From assembly GCA_023974075.1 (NCBI GenBank), contig CM043801.1:1257209-1321208 (forward strand): a DNA stretch of 64,000 nucleotides. Reading direction: 5' to 3'. Both the position numbers and the translations under genes were made by a program. Below are positions 1-9,950 of the stretch, piece by piece (within the stretch, counting starts at the first letter, position 1; each line of letters starts with the position of its first letter). Under the pieces are notes generated by a model, which ran no database searches, was not told the origin of the DNA, and was given only the letters and a program-made list of their open reading frames with translations. Origin of the DNA: Chaenocephalus aceratus (Eukaryota > Chordata > Actinopteri > Perciformes > Channichthyidae).

Positions 1-345
1 CTATTTTCTGAGGAAGCTGAGATCCTTCCACGTGTGCAGCAAGATGCTGGAGATCTTCTAGTCTGTTGTGGCCAGTGCACTCTTCTTTGCTGCGGTCTGC
101 TTGGGGGGGCAGCATCAGAGCCGGTGGACACCAGCAGGATCAATAAAGTGATCAGGAAAGCTGGGACTGTCATCGGCATCAAGCTGGACCCCTTTGAAGC
201 TGTGGTGGAGAGGAGGACACTGAACAGGCTGTTGTCCATGATGGATAACCCACCCATCCTCTCCACCTGCAGCTGGACAGTCAACGGAGCTCCTTCTCCA
301 ACAGACTGCTGCAGCTCCGCTGTCACAAGGACCGATACAGGGGGG
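1..345 (+). pseudogene. LINE reverse transcriptase C-terminal remnant
   Basis: Reading from base 2 gives YFLRKLRSFHVCSKMLEIF, an in-frame TAG at 59-61, then SVVASALFFAAVCLGG. After one frameshift the frame starting at base 34 continues with RINKVIRKAGTVIGIKLD and LNRLLSMMDNP. This order is the thumb and C-terminal region of fish non-LTR reverse transcriptases. The catalytic domain would lie left of base 1. One stop and at least one frameshift make it dead. I cannot assign the clade from this tail alone. Confidence 0.75.
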
Positions 346-720
346 AGACGTTCGATTCCTGTTTTGAATAGTGTGCCGTCGATGGGTTTAATTCCATTTC
401 AAAATGCTGTTTGACGCTCGGCGTAAACTTCGCGCACTGCCACTCCAACATCCAATCACAGAGCTTGAGGACAAATCACGGGGTTTGTCAAGCAAAGCAC
501 ATGGTGTAGTCCCAAACGATAGCTGAGGATTCTGGGTAGTGTAGTGTCTTCTGCCATCCTAAACTCTGAACAAATATTTGTTTCTCCGAATCGAAGGGGA
601 AAATTACAAAAGCATTGTACACAATTTAAACCAATCAATGTTGTGTAATCAACAAGGATAATCTGGTGTTTTTGAGTTGATGAGTAGTGCAGATATCACT
701 GTCAAATCAATCGACAGTAC
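346..720 (+). repeat. Dispersed repeat R2, copy 1
   Basis: This block aligns by eye along most of its length with 7605-7970 in the same orientation; both share TCTTCTGCCATCC, the stretch around ACAAATATTTGTTTCTCC and an end at TCAATCGACAGTA. Differences are scattered substitutions and small indels. Short frames inside are not conserved between the copies, so I treat it as non-coding mobile DNA of unknown class. Confidence 0.7.
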
Positions 721-724
721 CCCT

Positions 725-1110
725 GCGAGATGGAGTTCATGACTTTATGAGCTGTTCATGAGCACTCATGAAACATTCATGAACAACTCATTATATGTTC
801 ACTTGTCATGTTCATGAACCAAAATTCTTAAAATGCTCATGAACCATTTTAAAGAGCAGTTCATGAAATGTTTATGAACATTGTTCATTCATATAAAGTT
901 CCTGTTTTGCTCATGACAGACTTTTATGAGCAATTTATGAACTTATCATGATCCAGCCAATCACAAAATTATAATTAAAACCCCAAAAAGTTTGCATGAG
1001 CATTTCATGAACTTTTCATGACTATGAGCATTTCATGAATTTTGGATGATTGTGGCAAGTTCAGAATATTTTTTAATATTCATGAGCATTTTATGAACTT
1101 TTGATGATCA
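725..1110. repeat. Degenerate array of the palindrome GTTCATGAAC
   Basis: More than ten variants of TTCATGAA/GTTCATGAAC occur at irregular spacing, in AT-rich DNA. The decamer is self-complementary, so the array could fold many ways. A second array with the same motif lies at 9575-9950, again near a copy of repeat R2. No coding content. Confidence 0.7.
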
Positions 1111-1369
1111 GTGTGATGATTTTAAAGACCTCTTGAATATTCATCTACTATTTGAACATGTCTTTATTTTTAAAAACTTTTAATCTTAAAACAAAACAAT
1201 AGTGAATTTGAAACTGAACATTATCTGTATATATTTTGGTGACATTCATATCATTTTATGGTTTATCTGTACTGTTTGAGAGGCAGTACGAGTAAGTAGC
1301 ACCAAGGTGGAACCTTTGGCAGGTGAGCGGTGACATCTGGGTTATCTTAGGGGGGACACTTCCGCCCCC

Positions 1370-1445
1370 TCCTCAGAAGCAATCCAGACGATCAACCGGA
1401 TCCCGTGTATAATTATTGCTGCTTACTTTTCTGTTTTCTACAGGT
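1370..1445 (+). repeat. Short dispersed repeat, copy 1
   Basis: AGAAGCAATCCAGACGATCA through TCTGTTTTCTACAG is nearly identical to 9325-9392. In this copy it follows the GTTCATGAAC array; in the other it precedes it, so the mosaic is not collinear between the two places. Confidence 0.6.
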
Positions 1446-1463
1446 CAGTACATGATGAAAATG

Positions 1464-1550
1464 ATCATTTCATTTCATTTCAAACCTTTATTTATTCAGA
1501 TTGGTCCCATTGAGATCATAGATCTCTTTTTCAAGGGAGACCTGCAGATC
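1464..1550 (-). repeat. LINE-B 3' end fragment
   Basis: The stretch with TTCATTTCAAACCTTTATTT and TCAAGGGAGACCTGC matches the 3' ends of the antisense LINE at 21914-23705 and of the copy at 38605-41317. Read on the minus strand it is the extreme 3' end, which finishes in GAAAT repeats. Only the tail is present, as expected of strong 5' truncation. Confidence 0.65.
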
Positions 1551-1769
1551 GATGTTAACTTGTGTGAATTAGATATGATGTTGGAGATGTTTAGGAGAGT
1601 GTGTCAGAAAGTTTTGAGCATGTTTGACATAGTAACGGTATTTTAAAAATACTAAACTGTCGGCAACAATAGATGCCATTTTCGCGGGCTTCAGCCGCGC
1701 CTGGGTAAATGTGACCTGAGCGAAGGCTCGCAGGCAGGTTAGCTGCTGCGCCAACACACTCTCACTCCC

Positions 1770-1965
1770 TAAGCGTCCAATAGCGACGTTTGGTCAGTGT
1801 CCGTGGCGTCCAATTGTGACGCTCCTAGGCTCCTTCAGCGTCATAAAGGGACGCAAATAGCTTTCAACTGATTGCAATGTATTCCCATCTGCGTCGGGAT
1901 TTGACGCTCATGGAAGCACGGCATTCGTTTGTGTCGGCTGCCCTTAAAGGCAATGTGAGCGTCCG
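1770..1965 (+). repeat. Dispersed repeat R3, copy 1
   Basis: This block is the reverse complement of about 8010-8225; shared landmarks are CCAATAGCGACGTTTGGTCA, GGAGCGTC/GACGCTCC and GGAAGCACGGCATTCGTTTG. It abuts the foldback arm that follows at 1966, so one of the two has been inserted or joined here. Confidence 0.7.
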
Positions 1966-2450
1966 TTTTTTTCACCATTCATTCCGATGGCTGGCGTCTA
2001 TGTCACGTGATCTTCAAATTTCTCCCTGCAGAAAAAGAAAACATGGCCGAACTTCGTTTTATTCTCGGTGGAAAATGCCTATTTTAAAGTTAGTTTGGCC
2101 ATTAAAATGCGTTTTGATGTCATTTGATGCGAGAAATATGAGTTGTTATTTCAGATTATGTGTGCAGTGGATGTACATGATCTTTAGTTGCTAGTTATTA
2201 TGAAGATTACTTCAGGAAATCGCGACGTTTTTCATTGTTACCAAGGTGGTTGCTAGGGACGCTGCTATCGATATTATTTCTGTTATGTTGTGTAACTGTT
2301 TAATGGTGTTATCTTTATTGCTACCCCCTTCCCCTTCAATGTATAGTGTTGGTCCACAGCGCAAACATATTAGTTTAACAAAATCCGCATCTAAAGATAG
2401 CCTACGTTATTTCCCCCTGTGCAATTCCAGTCTCACATCTCACAGCACAT
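1966..2450 (+). repeat. Foldback-element arm (unit A), truncated copy
   Basis: This matches the arm at 13440-14380 and, inverted, the arm at 16402-16860. Shared landmarks are CACGTGATCTTCAAATTTCT, AACATGGCCGA, TTCATTGTTACCAAGGTGGT and GCTACCCCCTTCCCC. It has no solo LTR or hAT insertion, so it serves as the uninterrupted version for both. The outer end is missing, replaced by repeat R3. Confidence 0.75.
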
Positions 2451-2724
2451 CGTCATTAACAAATACCGGAAACAGACCAAAATAATAATAATACCTTATT
2501 CCGAGTGTGCTTGCTTTTCTCTTTGAAAGTCATCACATAACGGCATTGTAATACACGGTTCGGCTGCATTACATATTACATATCTGCCGTAGTTCTCTAT
2601 TTATAGAGCCCTGATGAGAAGACCTCTAGACAAACATGAGGAACTGAAAACGTGACGTGGATCATAAATATATCAGCCATTAAACAACATCTTACATTTC
2701 TTTTCACACAATACGTCTCCTTGC
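2451..2724 (+). repeat. Central block R1 of the foldback element, left part
   Basis: This is the reverse complement of roughly 14745-15105: it shares AAGCAAGCACACTCGG (inverted), the ATAAATAGAG segment and TTCACACAATACGTCTCCTT. It stops exactly at the LTR element and resumes at 6517. The intact inverted copy reads through the junction, proving the split. Confidence 0.8.
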
Positions 2725-3094
2725 TGTCACGATCTGTCTTTATGGTGTTTTGTCTTGTCTATATCTGTTTTTGGTTTTCTGTCTGCGTTGTGTTTTGTCT
2801 TGTTTAGATCTGTCTGTGGTTCCCTGTCGTTAGTTTCCCTGGTGTGTCTGATTACCCGATTGTGTTCACCTGTGGCCCCTGTGTTTTCTCCTCCCTCCTC
2901 ACCTGTGTCTTGTTTGTGTGATTAGTCTTGTGTGTATTTAAGTTCTGGTTTTTCTGTCTGTCTTTGTCGGTTCATCTTGTGTATTGGCTTGTCCTCGGTG
3001 AGTGTTCTGTTCTGTCATTGTCCTTATAGCCTTGAAATAAAGGAATTTCACGTAAATCTGCATTTGGGTCCTGCCTGCTTCACACATCGTAACA
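2725..3094 (+). repeat. 5' LTR
   Basis: It begins TG and ends CA, with GTATTTAAG (2934-2942) as a candidate promoter box and AATAAA at 3036-3041 as a polyadenylation signal. The internal region starts at 3095. I did not recognise a confident tRNA primer site in the next 18 bases. Confidence 0.9.
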
Positions 3095-3110
3095 TTACGA
3101 ACCGACCATT

Positions 3111-5336
3111 ATGGACCCAGCAGACTCAGCCCATTTGATGCGACAGGCGGAATGTCTTGGATACTCTCTGGAGTACATTTTTTATACGTGGAAAGGCGCC
3201 TCATCTAGACGGGGTAGAGAGGCTGCATTGAAGGAGGCACGTCAGGAGGTTGCTCGCAAGCCCTGGCTATGGAGCTTGTTGCCGAGTGGCTTAGGGTTTT
3301 CTCACGTAGCCCTGAGTGCCAGTCTTCATGTTCTGACCCTTTCTTGGGGTCTGGTCTGGCGTTTGGAGGTCCACGAAGCCTCCAAAAGACTCCTAAGAGA
3401 CGCAAGGCCAGGGTTCCAGCCCCAGTTCCGGCTCCAGAACCGGCCTACAAGGCCATGGATCCATGCACCAGTACCGGCCCATGCAGCCATGCTTCATTCT
3501 CCATTACCTGGCTTATACAGCCAGGGTCCAGGCTTCCGCTCCGCACCCAGCAGCAATGGTTCCGACTCCAGAACCGGTCCCCACAGCCATGGTTCCGGCT
3601 CCAGAACCGGCCCATGCAGCCATGGTCCCTGCTACAGAACCGGCCCACACAGCCATGGTCCCAGCCCTAGTCATGGCCCCAGCAGCCATGGCTCCGGCCC
3701 CAGCAGCCATGGTTCCGGCTTCAGTACCGGCCCCAGTAGCCATGGTCCCAACTCCAGTTTTTCTGCTCCAGGACTGGCTCTCCGGCCGACGCCAGCTCCC
3801 CGTGTCCCTGTCGGCGTACCGACCGACTCCAGCACCTCGTCTCCTGCTGGCTCCCCAGCCGACGCCAGCTCCCCGAGTCTTGTCGGCGTACCGGCCGACT
3901 CCAGCACCTCGTCTCCTGCTGGCTCTCCAGCCGACGCCAGCTCCCCGTGTCCTGTCGGCGTACCGACCGACACAAGTTCCTTCTCAAGACCCTTCTCAAG
4001 ACCCATGTCAAGTCCCCTCTCGACTTCCCTCTCAAGCTACCTCTCAAGTCACTCCTCAAGTCCCCTCTCTAGTCCCCTCTCGAGTCACCTCTCAAGTTCC
4101 TACCCAAGTCCCCTCTCAAGTTTCCTCTCAGGTCCCCTTTCGAGTCTCTTCTCGAGTCTCCTCTCAAGTTCCCTCTCAAGTCTCCTCACGAGTTCCCTCT
4201 CAGGTCTCTTCTTAAGACACTTCTCAAGTCCCCTCTCAAGACACTTCTCAGGTCCCATCTCGAGTCTCTTTTCAAGTCCCCTTACAGGTCCTCTCTCGAG
4301 TTCCCTCTCAGGTCCCCTCTCGAGTTCCCTCTCAGGTCCCTCTCGAGTCTCCTCTCGAGTTCCCTCTCAGGTCCCCTCTCGAGTCTCCTCTCGAGTTCCC
4401 CTCTCGAGTCACCTCTCGAGTTCCCTCTCTAGTCACCTCTCAAGTCTCCTCTCAAGTTCCTACCCGAGTCTCCTCTCGAGTTCCCTCTCAAAGTCCCCTC
4501 TCGAGTTCCCTCTCGAGTTCCCTCTCAGGTCCCATCTCGATTCCCTTTTCGATTCCTCTCTCGAGTTCCCTCTCAAGTCTCCTCTCGAGTCCCCTCTCAA
4601 GTCTCCTCTCGAGTTCCCTCTCAGGTCCCCTCTCGAGTCTCTTCTCGAGTCCCCTCTCAAGTCTCTTTTCGAGTCTCTTCTCGAGTCCCCTCTCGAGTCT
4701 CCTCTCGAGTTCCCTCTCAAGTCATCTCTCGAATTCCCTCTCAAGTCACTGCTCGAGTTCCCTCTCAAGTCTCCTCTCGAGTCTCCGCTCAAGTCACCTC
4801 TCGAGATCTCTCTCAAGTCACCTCTCAAGTCAACTGTCAAATTTCCTCTCGAGTTCCCTCTCGAGCCCTCTCTCGAGTCCCAACTCCATGTCCTGAGCCG
4901 TTGGAGGTCCCGCAGACTGCTCTTCTGCTGGGGGTCCTGCCAACCCTATGTCCTGTGCCGTTGGAGGTCCCGCAGACTGCTCTTCTGCCGGGGGTCCTGC
5001 CAACCCTATTTCCTGTGCCGTTGGAGGTCCCGCAGACTACTCTCCTGCCGGGGGTCCTGCCAACCCCATGTCCTGAGCCGTTGGAGGTCCCGCAGACTGC
5101 TCGTCTGCCGGGGGTCCTGCCAACTCCATGTCCTGTGCTGTTGGAGGTCCCGCAGACTGCTCGTCTGCCGGGGGTCCTGCCAACCCTATGTCCTGAGCCG
5201 TTGGAGGTCCCGCAGACTACTCTCCTGCCGGGGGTCCTGCCAACCCTATGTCCTGAGCCGTTGGAGGTCCCGCAGACTGCTCGTCTGCCGGGGGTCCTGC
5301 CAACTCCATGTCTTGTGCCGTTGGAGGCCCCGCTGA
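3111..5336 (+). CDS. Gag-like/low-complexity ORF of the LTR element (741 aa)
   Basis: The frame starts with ATG 17 bases after the 5' LTR (MDPADSAHLMRQ) and stays open for 741 codons. Residues 1-90 are non-repetitive. Residues about 115-220 are SHGSGSRTGP-type repeats, 225-285 a 24-residue repeat (VPTDSSTSSPAGSPADASSP), 290-590 a serine/leucine/proline repeat from 12-bp units, and 590-741 a 20-residue RWRSRRLL...GSCQP repeat. The start resembles fish LTR-element Gag openings; no zinc knuckle, protease or polymerase motif is visible. Repeat units are multiples of three, so other frames are open too, and openness alone does not prove translation. The same frame is open in the copy at 27947-28744. 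Confidence 0.55.
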   Translation: MDPADSAHLMRQAECLGYSLEYIFYTWKGASSRRGREAALKEARQEVARKPWLWSLLPSGLGFSHVALSASLHVLTLSWGLVWRLEVHEASKRLLRDARPGFQPQFRLQNRPTRPWIHAPVPAHAAMLHSPLPGLYSQGPGFRSAPSSNGSDSRTGPHSHGSGSRTGPCSHGPCYRTGPHSHGPSPSHGPSSHGSGPSSHGSGFSTGPSSHGPNSSFSAPGLALRPTPAPRVPVGVPTDSSTSSPAGSPADASSPSLVGVPADSSTSSPAGSPADASSPCPVGVPTDTSSFSRPFSRPMSSPLSTSLSSYLSSHSSSPLSSPLSSHLSSSYPSPLSSFLSGPLSSLFSSLLSSSLSSLLTSSLSGLFLRHFSSPLSRHFSGPISSLFSSPLTGPLSSSLSGPLSSSLSGPSRVSSRVPSQVPSRVSSRVPLSSHLSSSLSSHLSSLLSSSYPSLLSSSLSKSPLEFPLEFPLRSHLDSLFDSSLEFPLKSPLESPLKSPLEFPLRSPLESLLESPLKSLFESLLESPLESPLEFPLKSSLEFPLKSLLEFPLKSPLESPLKSPLEISLKSPLKSTVKFPLEFPLEPSLESQLHVLSRWRSRRLLFCWGSCQPYVLCRWRSRRLLFCRGSCQPYFLCRWRSRRLLSCRGSCQPHVLSRWRSRRLLVCRGSCQLHVLCCWRSRRLLVCRGSCQPYVLSRWRSRRLLSCRGSCQPYVLSRWRSRRLLVCRGSCQLHVLCRWRPR
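3560..3978 (+). repeat. GGTTCCGGCTCCAGAACCGG-type and 72-bp arrays
   Basis: The first part (to about 3765) has degenerate 24-bp units with AGCCATGGTTCC, coding SHGSGS/RTGP. The second (about 3785-3978) has two to three 72-bp units with GTCGGCGTACCGACCGACTC. The 24-bp array is also present, inverted, at 28260-28640. Confidence 0.8.
3985..4885 (+). repeat. 12-bp tandem array inside the LTR element
   Basis: Around 75 copies of a 12-bp unit near TCTCGAGTTCCC/TCTCAAGTCTCC, alternating CGAG and CAAG forms. It is rich in CTCGAG and pyrimidine-biased on the plus strand. A much shorter version occurs inverted at about 28005-28175. Confidence 0.85.
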
Positions 5337-5660
5337 CTACTCTTCTGCCGGGGGTCCTGCCATCCCTATGTCCTGTGCCGTTGGAGGCCCCGCCGACAAC
5401 TCTCCTGCCGGGGTCCTGCCAACCCTGTGTACTGTCTCGTTGGAGGCCCCGCCGACTACTCTCCTGCCGGGGGTCCTGCCAATCCTTTGTCCTGTCTCGT
5501 TGGAGGTCCCGCCGTCAACTCTCCTGCCGGGGGTTCTGCCGGTCCTGTGCCGTTGGAGGCCCCGCCGACTGCTTTCCTGCCGGGGGTCCTGCCAACCCTG
5601 TGTCCTGTTTCATTGGAGGCCTCGACATTACATGTCTCGCCGGGGGTCCTGCCAACTCCT
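4886..5660 (+). repeat. 60-bp tandem array inside the LTR element
   Basis: About thirteen copies of a 60-bp unit with CCGTTGGAGGTCCCGCAGAC and TGCCGGGGGTCCTGCCAACC. One base is lost near 5410, shifting the repeat into another frame, which is why three overlapping frames all look repetitive. The second family member keeps about one unit at its truncated end (27955-28012). Confidence 0.85.
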
Positions 5661-5772
5661 TGTCCTCTTCCGTGGGGAATCTTGCCGACAACTGTCCCAC
5701 CGGCTCTGGTTACTGTCCGGTCAACACCGGCTCCTGCCCGGTCCCCTGAGAGCTGTGGTCTTGGCCCCTCCT

Positions 5773-5975
5773 CGAACTCTGCCTTGCCCCTGGGCCGTCC
5801 GCCCGAGAACCCTTTTTTGAACTCTGCCTTGCCCCCGGGCCGGCCGCCCGAATTCCCCTTTTTGAACTCTGCTTTGCCCCCGGGCCGTCCGCCCGAGATC
5901 CCTTCCTGGTCCTCTGCTTTGCCCCCGGGCCGTCTGCCCGAGATCCCTTCCTGGTCCTCTGCTGTGCCCCTGGGT
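5773..5975 (+). repeat. 45-bp tandem array inside the LTR element
   Basis: Four to five copies of a 45-46-bp unit with GAACTCTGCCTTGCCCC and GGGCCGTCCGCCCGAG. It lies downstream of the long frame and is the last array before the purine tract. Confidence 0.75.
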
Positions 5976-6140
5976 TGTCAGCCCAGACCCGTCCTCCGGA
6001 CCCCCTCCACCCACCCTGGTGGCCCTAGTTTTGTGTCCCTCCTCCGGACCCCCTCCACCCACCCTGCTTGAGGTTTTGGATTTTCGTGGGGGTTTTTTTT
6101 AGGACGTCTGGAATCCGTCCCTTGAGGGGGGGGGGGGTTC

Positions 6141-6511
6141 TGTCACGATCTGTCTTTATGGTGTTTTGTCTTGTCTATATCTGTTTTTGGTTTTCTGTCT
6201 GCGTTGTGTTTTGTCTTGTTTAGATCTGTCTGTGGTTCCCTGTCGTTAGTTTCCCTGGTGTGTCTGATTTACCCGATTGTGTTCACCTGTGGCCCCTGTG
6301 TTTTCTCCTCCCTCCTCACCTGTGTCTTGTTTGTGTGATTAGTCTTGTGTGTATTTAAGTTCTGGTTTTTCTGTCTGTCTTTGTCGGTTCGTCTTGTGTA
6401 TTGGCTTGTCCTCGGTGAGTGTTCTGTTCTGTCATTGTCCTTATAGCCTTGAAATAAAGGAATTTCACGTAAATCTGCATTTGGGTCCTACCTGCTTCAC
6501 ACATCGTAACA
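6141..6511 (+). repeat. 3' LTR
   Basis: Nearly identical to the 5' LTR, starting TGTCACGATC after a run of G and ending CGTAACA before the target duplication CTTGC. Confidence 0.9.
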
Positions 6512-6516
6512 CTTGC

Positions 6517-6905
6517 AGTATCAACACTAATTCGGCACACTTTTATATTTGATCAAATTGGTAGATAGGCTGTATTTACACCATAAAGGTGCACAGCTGA
6601 TATAAAGGGACACCTGGTGGTTAAAGCATGTTATTGAATTTAATTATTTTTATTATTAGATATGAATACGATCCCTATAAAGTATATTTATTACTCGTTA
6701 TTCTCTACTAATAGTTAATTAAAGACTGTATGTAATGACTATTTTGCACATCCCTTTCAAGATTTCATGATTTTCTAAGGTTTATTGACATATCATATAG
6801 GCCTACACAACTGTGGTGTAGTTCTGCACTGAATGAAACACTTGGGTTGCAGGTTCCTCAACAGTGCATTACAAGACATCTATCAATATGTGTGCATACC
6901 TCCAG
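6517..6905 (+). repeat. Central block R1 of the foldback element, right part
   Basis: Continuation of 2451-2724 after the LTR element. GCAGTATCAACACTAATTCG onward is the reverse complement of 14390-14750, ending near ACAAGACATCTATCAATATG. The second foldback arm that should follow is absent, so this copy is truncated on its right. Confidence 0.75.
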
Positions 6906-7604
6906 CAATGTTAACTATGTTGAAGCACTTATTTTAACTGATATTATACATAATGTATTATACTCTTATAAGATGTATGTAGATATTTCATCTCCGGCCT
7001 TGTCAGGTATTGAACAATCAATAAATAAAGAACACATAATTGTTGAATATAAAACACAGAATTTTTGTGATTATACTAAATGATTTTCAAATAAACACAA
7101 CTGCATATTTAACTGTTACACATGCTGATGTAACGCAAATGTTCCAACTTGGGATCAATAAAGTATATCTTATCTTAAGCTGATCGATGGCTACTGCCAT
7201 ATTTGCAAAATGTGCCTCTGAACCTTGACAAGTACATGTTTCAGGCTTATCAATTAATTTAATGTAATGTAATCAATTAACAACAGGGGTCACAAACATA
7301 AGACCAGCTGTTAAATAAAGCTCTTCTGACCTTAGCTGGCATGTGGGTATATATATTAATGCTGCCCATAAGGGGCACAAGCAATTTTCACCCATTTATT
7401 AATTATATGTTTTAAATGTGAGTGTTTCCTGTCCCCTAAACCTCCAGGGATGTACACAGTTTAATACTGGCAACTTCTTATTATGGGAAATACGAAAACG
7501 TCTTTTAAAACTACAACTCCCAGTAGAGACGTGCCATAGAGAACATGTTGCGAAACAGAATAGCCAGCATGTGTAGTTCTGGGGACGGGCTGGGGGAGGG
7601 GGGA
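6906..7604. other. AT-rich stretch, little recognised
   Basis: Short frames only, none resembling a known protein. GGGATCAATAAAGTATATCTTATC near 7154-7177 resembles the 3' tail of fish LINEs and may mark a truncated insertion. Otherwise nothing recognised. Confidence 0.4.
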
Positions 7605-7970
7605 CGCGGTGGACCCGTTCAAATCCAGTTTTGGACAGTCTGCCGTGGTTCCATCCCATTTCAAGTGCTGTTCGAGAATCGGCTTAACCCTCGGAGCACA
7701 CTCTCCAATCACAGAGCTTGAGGACTATCACGGGTTTGTCAAACAGAGCACATGGTGTAGTCCAAACGATAGCTGGGGATTCTGGGTAGTGTAGTGTCTT
7801 CTGCCATCCTTTACTCAGAACAAATATTTGTTTCTCCGAATCGAAGGGGAAAAATACAAAAGCATTGAACACAATTTAAGCCAATCAATGTTGTGTAATT
7901 AACAAGGATAATCTGGAGTTTTTTAGTCGATGAGTAGTGCAGATATCACTGTAAAATCAATCGACAGTAA
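7605..7970 (+). repeat. Dispersed repeat R2, copy 2
   Basis: Same-orientation copy of 346-720, with the same ends. It is followed directly by a short segment AGAGGAATACTTACTTCCGG that returns 2 kb away at 9965. Confidence 0.7.
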
Positions 7971-7972
7971 GA

Positions 7973-8235
7973 GGAATACTTACTTCCGGGTGTACAATTC
8001 TCCGTTATCCAATGGGAATGGACGCTCACATTGCCTTTAAGGGCAGCCGACACAAACGAATGCCGTGCTTCCATGAGCGTCAAATACATTGCAATCAGTT
8101 GAAAGCTATTTGCGTCCTTTTATGACGCTGAAGGAGCCTAGGAGCGTCACAACTGCACGCCACGGACACTGACCAAACGTCGCTATTGGACGCTTAGGGA
8201 GTGAGAGTGTGTTGGCTGCGCACGGGTAATATGTT
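7973..8235 (-). repeat. Dispersed repeat R3, copy 2
   Basis: Reverse complement of 1770-1965, with an extra outer segment (ACTTCCGGGTGTACAATTCT to AATGGGAATGGACG). That outer 50-bp segment occurs again at 9965-10016. Confidence 0.7.
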
Positions 8236-8378
8236 TTGTTTACCTGAGTGAAGTCTTGCAGGCACATTGCCTTGTTTTTTGTTTATTAACATTGACAGTG
8301 TATTTTTGTGATCTCCATAATATGTTATATTTGGTAAAGATAGATATATTGATAGAAAGTATTATTTGATAGCGTTAT

Positions 8379-9185
8379 GTGTTTATAGATAACAACCTGT
8401 CCTTCACTGCAAACATAGCTGCTACAACCCGCTGCTGCAGATACACGCTTTACAACATCAGGAGGATGCGTCCCCAGCTGACCCAGAAAGCGACGCAGGT
8501 TCTGGTCCAGGCTCTCGTCATCTCACGCCTAGACTACTGCAACTGCTGGTCTACCTGCATGTGCCATCCGACCTCTGCAGCTCATCCAGAATGCAGCGGC
8601 TCGTCTGGTCTTCAACCTTCCTAAATTCTCCCACACCACTCCGCTCTTCCACTCCCTCCACTGGCTTCCGGTAACTGCTAGAATCCACATCAAGACAATG
8701 GTACTTAAGTACCGTGCTGCGAATGGATCTGGCCCTTCCTACATCCAGGACATGGTTAAACCGTACACCCCAGCACGTGCACTCCGCTCTGCATCAGCCA
8801 AACGGCTCGCTGCACCCTCGCTGCGAGGGGGACCCAAGTTCCCATCAGCAAAAACACGTGGGTTTGCTATCCTGGCTCCAAAATGGTGGAATGAGCTCCC
8901 CATTGACATCAGGACAGCAGAAAGCTTACACACCTTCCGGCGCAGACTGAAAACTCATCTCTTTCGACTCCACTTCGAGCGATAGAACTATTAACAAAGC
9001 ACTTATATATTAATAAAGGGCTGGCTTATCTAAAACCAGTTGAGTAGCACTTGAAATGTTTTTGCTCTATGAAGCCTGATGTACTTATATGATTCTGTTT
9101 TCTTCAAGTTTGTATTTTGTTGGTCGAACGCACTTATTGTAAGTCGCTTTGGATAAAAGCGTCAGCTAAATGCAATGTAATGTAA
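8379..9185 (+). pseudogene. L2-like LINE 3' end
   Basis: Two frames give the reverse-transcriptase C-terminus: DNNLSFTANIAATTRCCRYT, then QALVISRLDYCNC, and after a frameshift near 8560-8650 KYRAANGSGPSYIQDMVKPY followed by FAILAPKWWNELP and LKTHLFRLHF to a stop at 8983. The 3' tail (TAAGTCGCTTTGGATAAAAG, then AATGTAATGTAA) is the tail shared by fish L2 LINEs and their partner SINEs. The catalytic domain is missing through 5' truncation. Confidence 0.8.
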
Positions 9186-9324
9186 TAATTTATATTGACT
9201 ATGTTGAATTTCTCCTTGAGATACAGTAATTGACTGTGACAGACGGATAACTTAAATGGAGAAATGTGATGTTTGTAAAGTTCAGCTATTTGAATGTAAC
9301 TGTGTACTTTGAATTTTGAATAAG

Positions 9325-9400
9325 AAGCAATCCAGACGATCAACCGGATCCTGTGTATAATTATTGCTGCTGCACTTTTCTGTTTTCTACAGAAATCCTT
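9325..9400 (+). repeat. Short dispersed repeat, copy 2
   Basis: Near-identical partner of 1370-1445 (AAGCAATCCAGACGATCAAC to TTTTCTACAG). Confidence 0.6.
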
Positions 9401-9574
9401 TATTGTTGCTGTGGTACCCAAGCTTTTGGACTGAGTATCAAGAACTGTGCTTCAAATAGTGATAGGATTAATTGTAGTGCTCCACCTGTATACATGTATG
9501 TTTGTATGTTAATTTGAGTACAGTTCCATTGTGATTGACATAATTGTTGTTTTCTATGGTTGCCAATTGACCCA

Positions 9575-9950
9575 CAGTCAATGGTTCATGAACAGTTCAT
9601 GTACATGAACAGTTCATGAACAGTTCATAGCCAGCCATTGAATTATATTCAGTGACTGGGTATGAACTGTTCATGAAGTTGTTATGAACTGTTCATGAAG
9701 TTGTTATGAACAGTTCTTGATATGTTCTTGGTTGAAAACTGAATATCCCTACACACTCACTGAAAACTCCATGTCATGAATTGTACATGAACCTGCCTAA
9801 AACCATATTCCATGAATTGTTCATGAGTAGTTCATGAACTTCCCTAGTGCCATTTAATGTTCATGACCATTTCATGAACAGTTCATCAACTTTGTTATGA
9901 GCTGTTTATGAGCTGTTCATGAATATGGTTCACTGATATTTCACTATCAT
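9575..9950. repeat. Second GTTCATGAAC palindrome array
   Basis: Around ten GTTCATGAAC or GTTATGAACTGTTCATGA variants, denser and more regular than at 725-1110. Confidence 0.7.

Larger units (their letters stand above)
2725..6511 (+). mobile_element. Young non-autonomous LTR retrotransposon with tandem-array body
   Basis: Two near-identical LTRs (2725-3094 and 6141-6511) start TGTCACGATC and end CATCGTAACA. They are flanked by a perfect 5-bp duplication CTTGC (2720-2724 and 6512-6516). A purine tract of mostly G (6124-6138) precedes the 3' LTR. I saw only three differences between the LTRs: A/G at 2974/6391, G/A at 3073/6490 and one extra T near 6269. The 3-kb body has a Gag-like start (MDPADS) and then low-complexity arrays; I found no protease, reverse transcriptase or integrase, so it depends on a partner element. 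A second member lies at 27945-29107 on the minus strand. Confidence 0.92.

Noticed and set aside
3111..5336. 741-residue frame as a host gene
   Set aside because: It lies between LTRs with a perfect target duplication and consists mostly of tandem repeats; it belongs to the retrotransposon.
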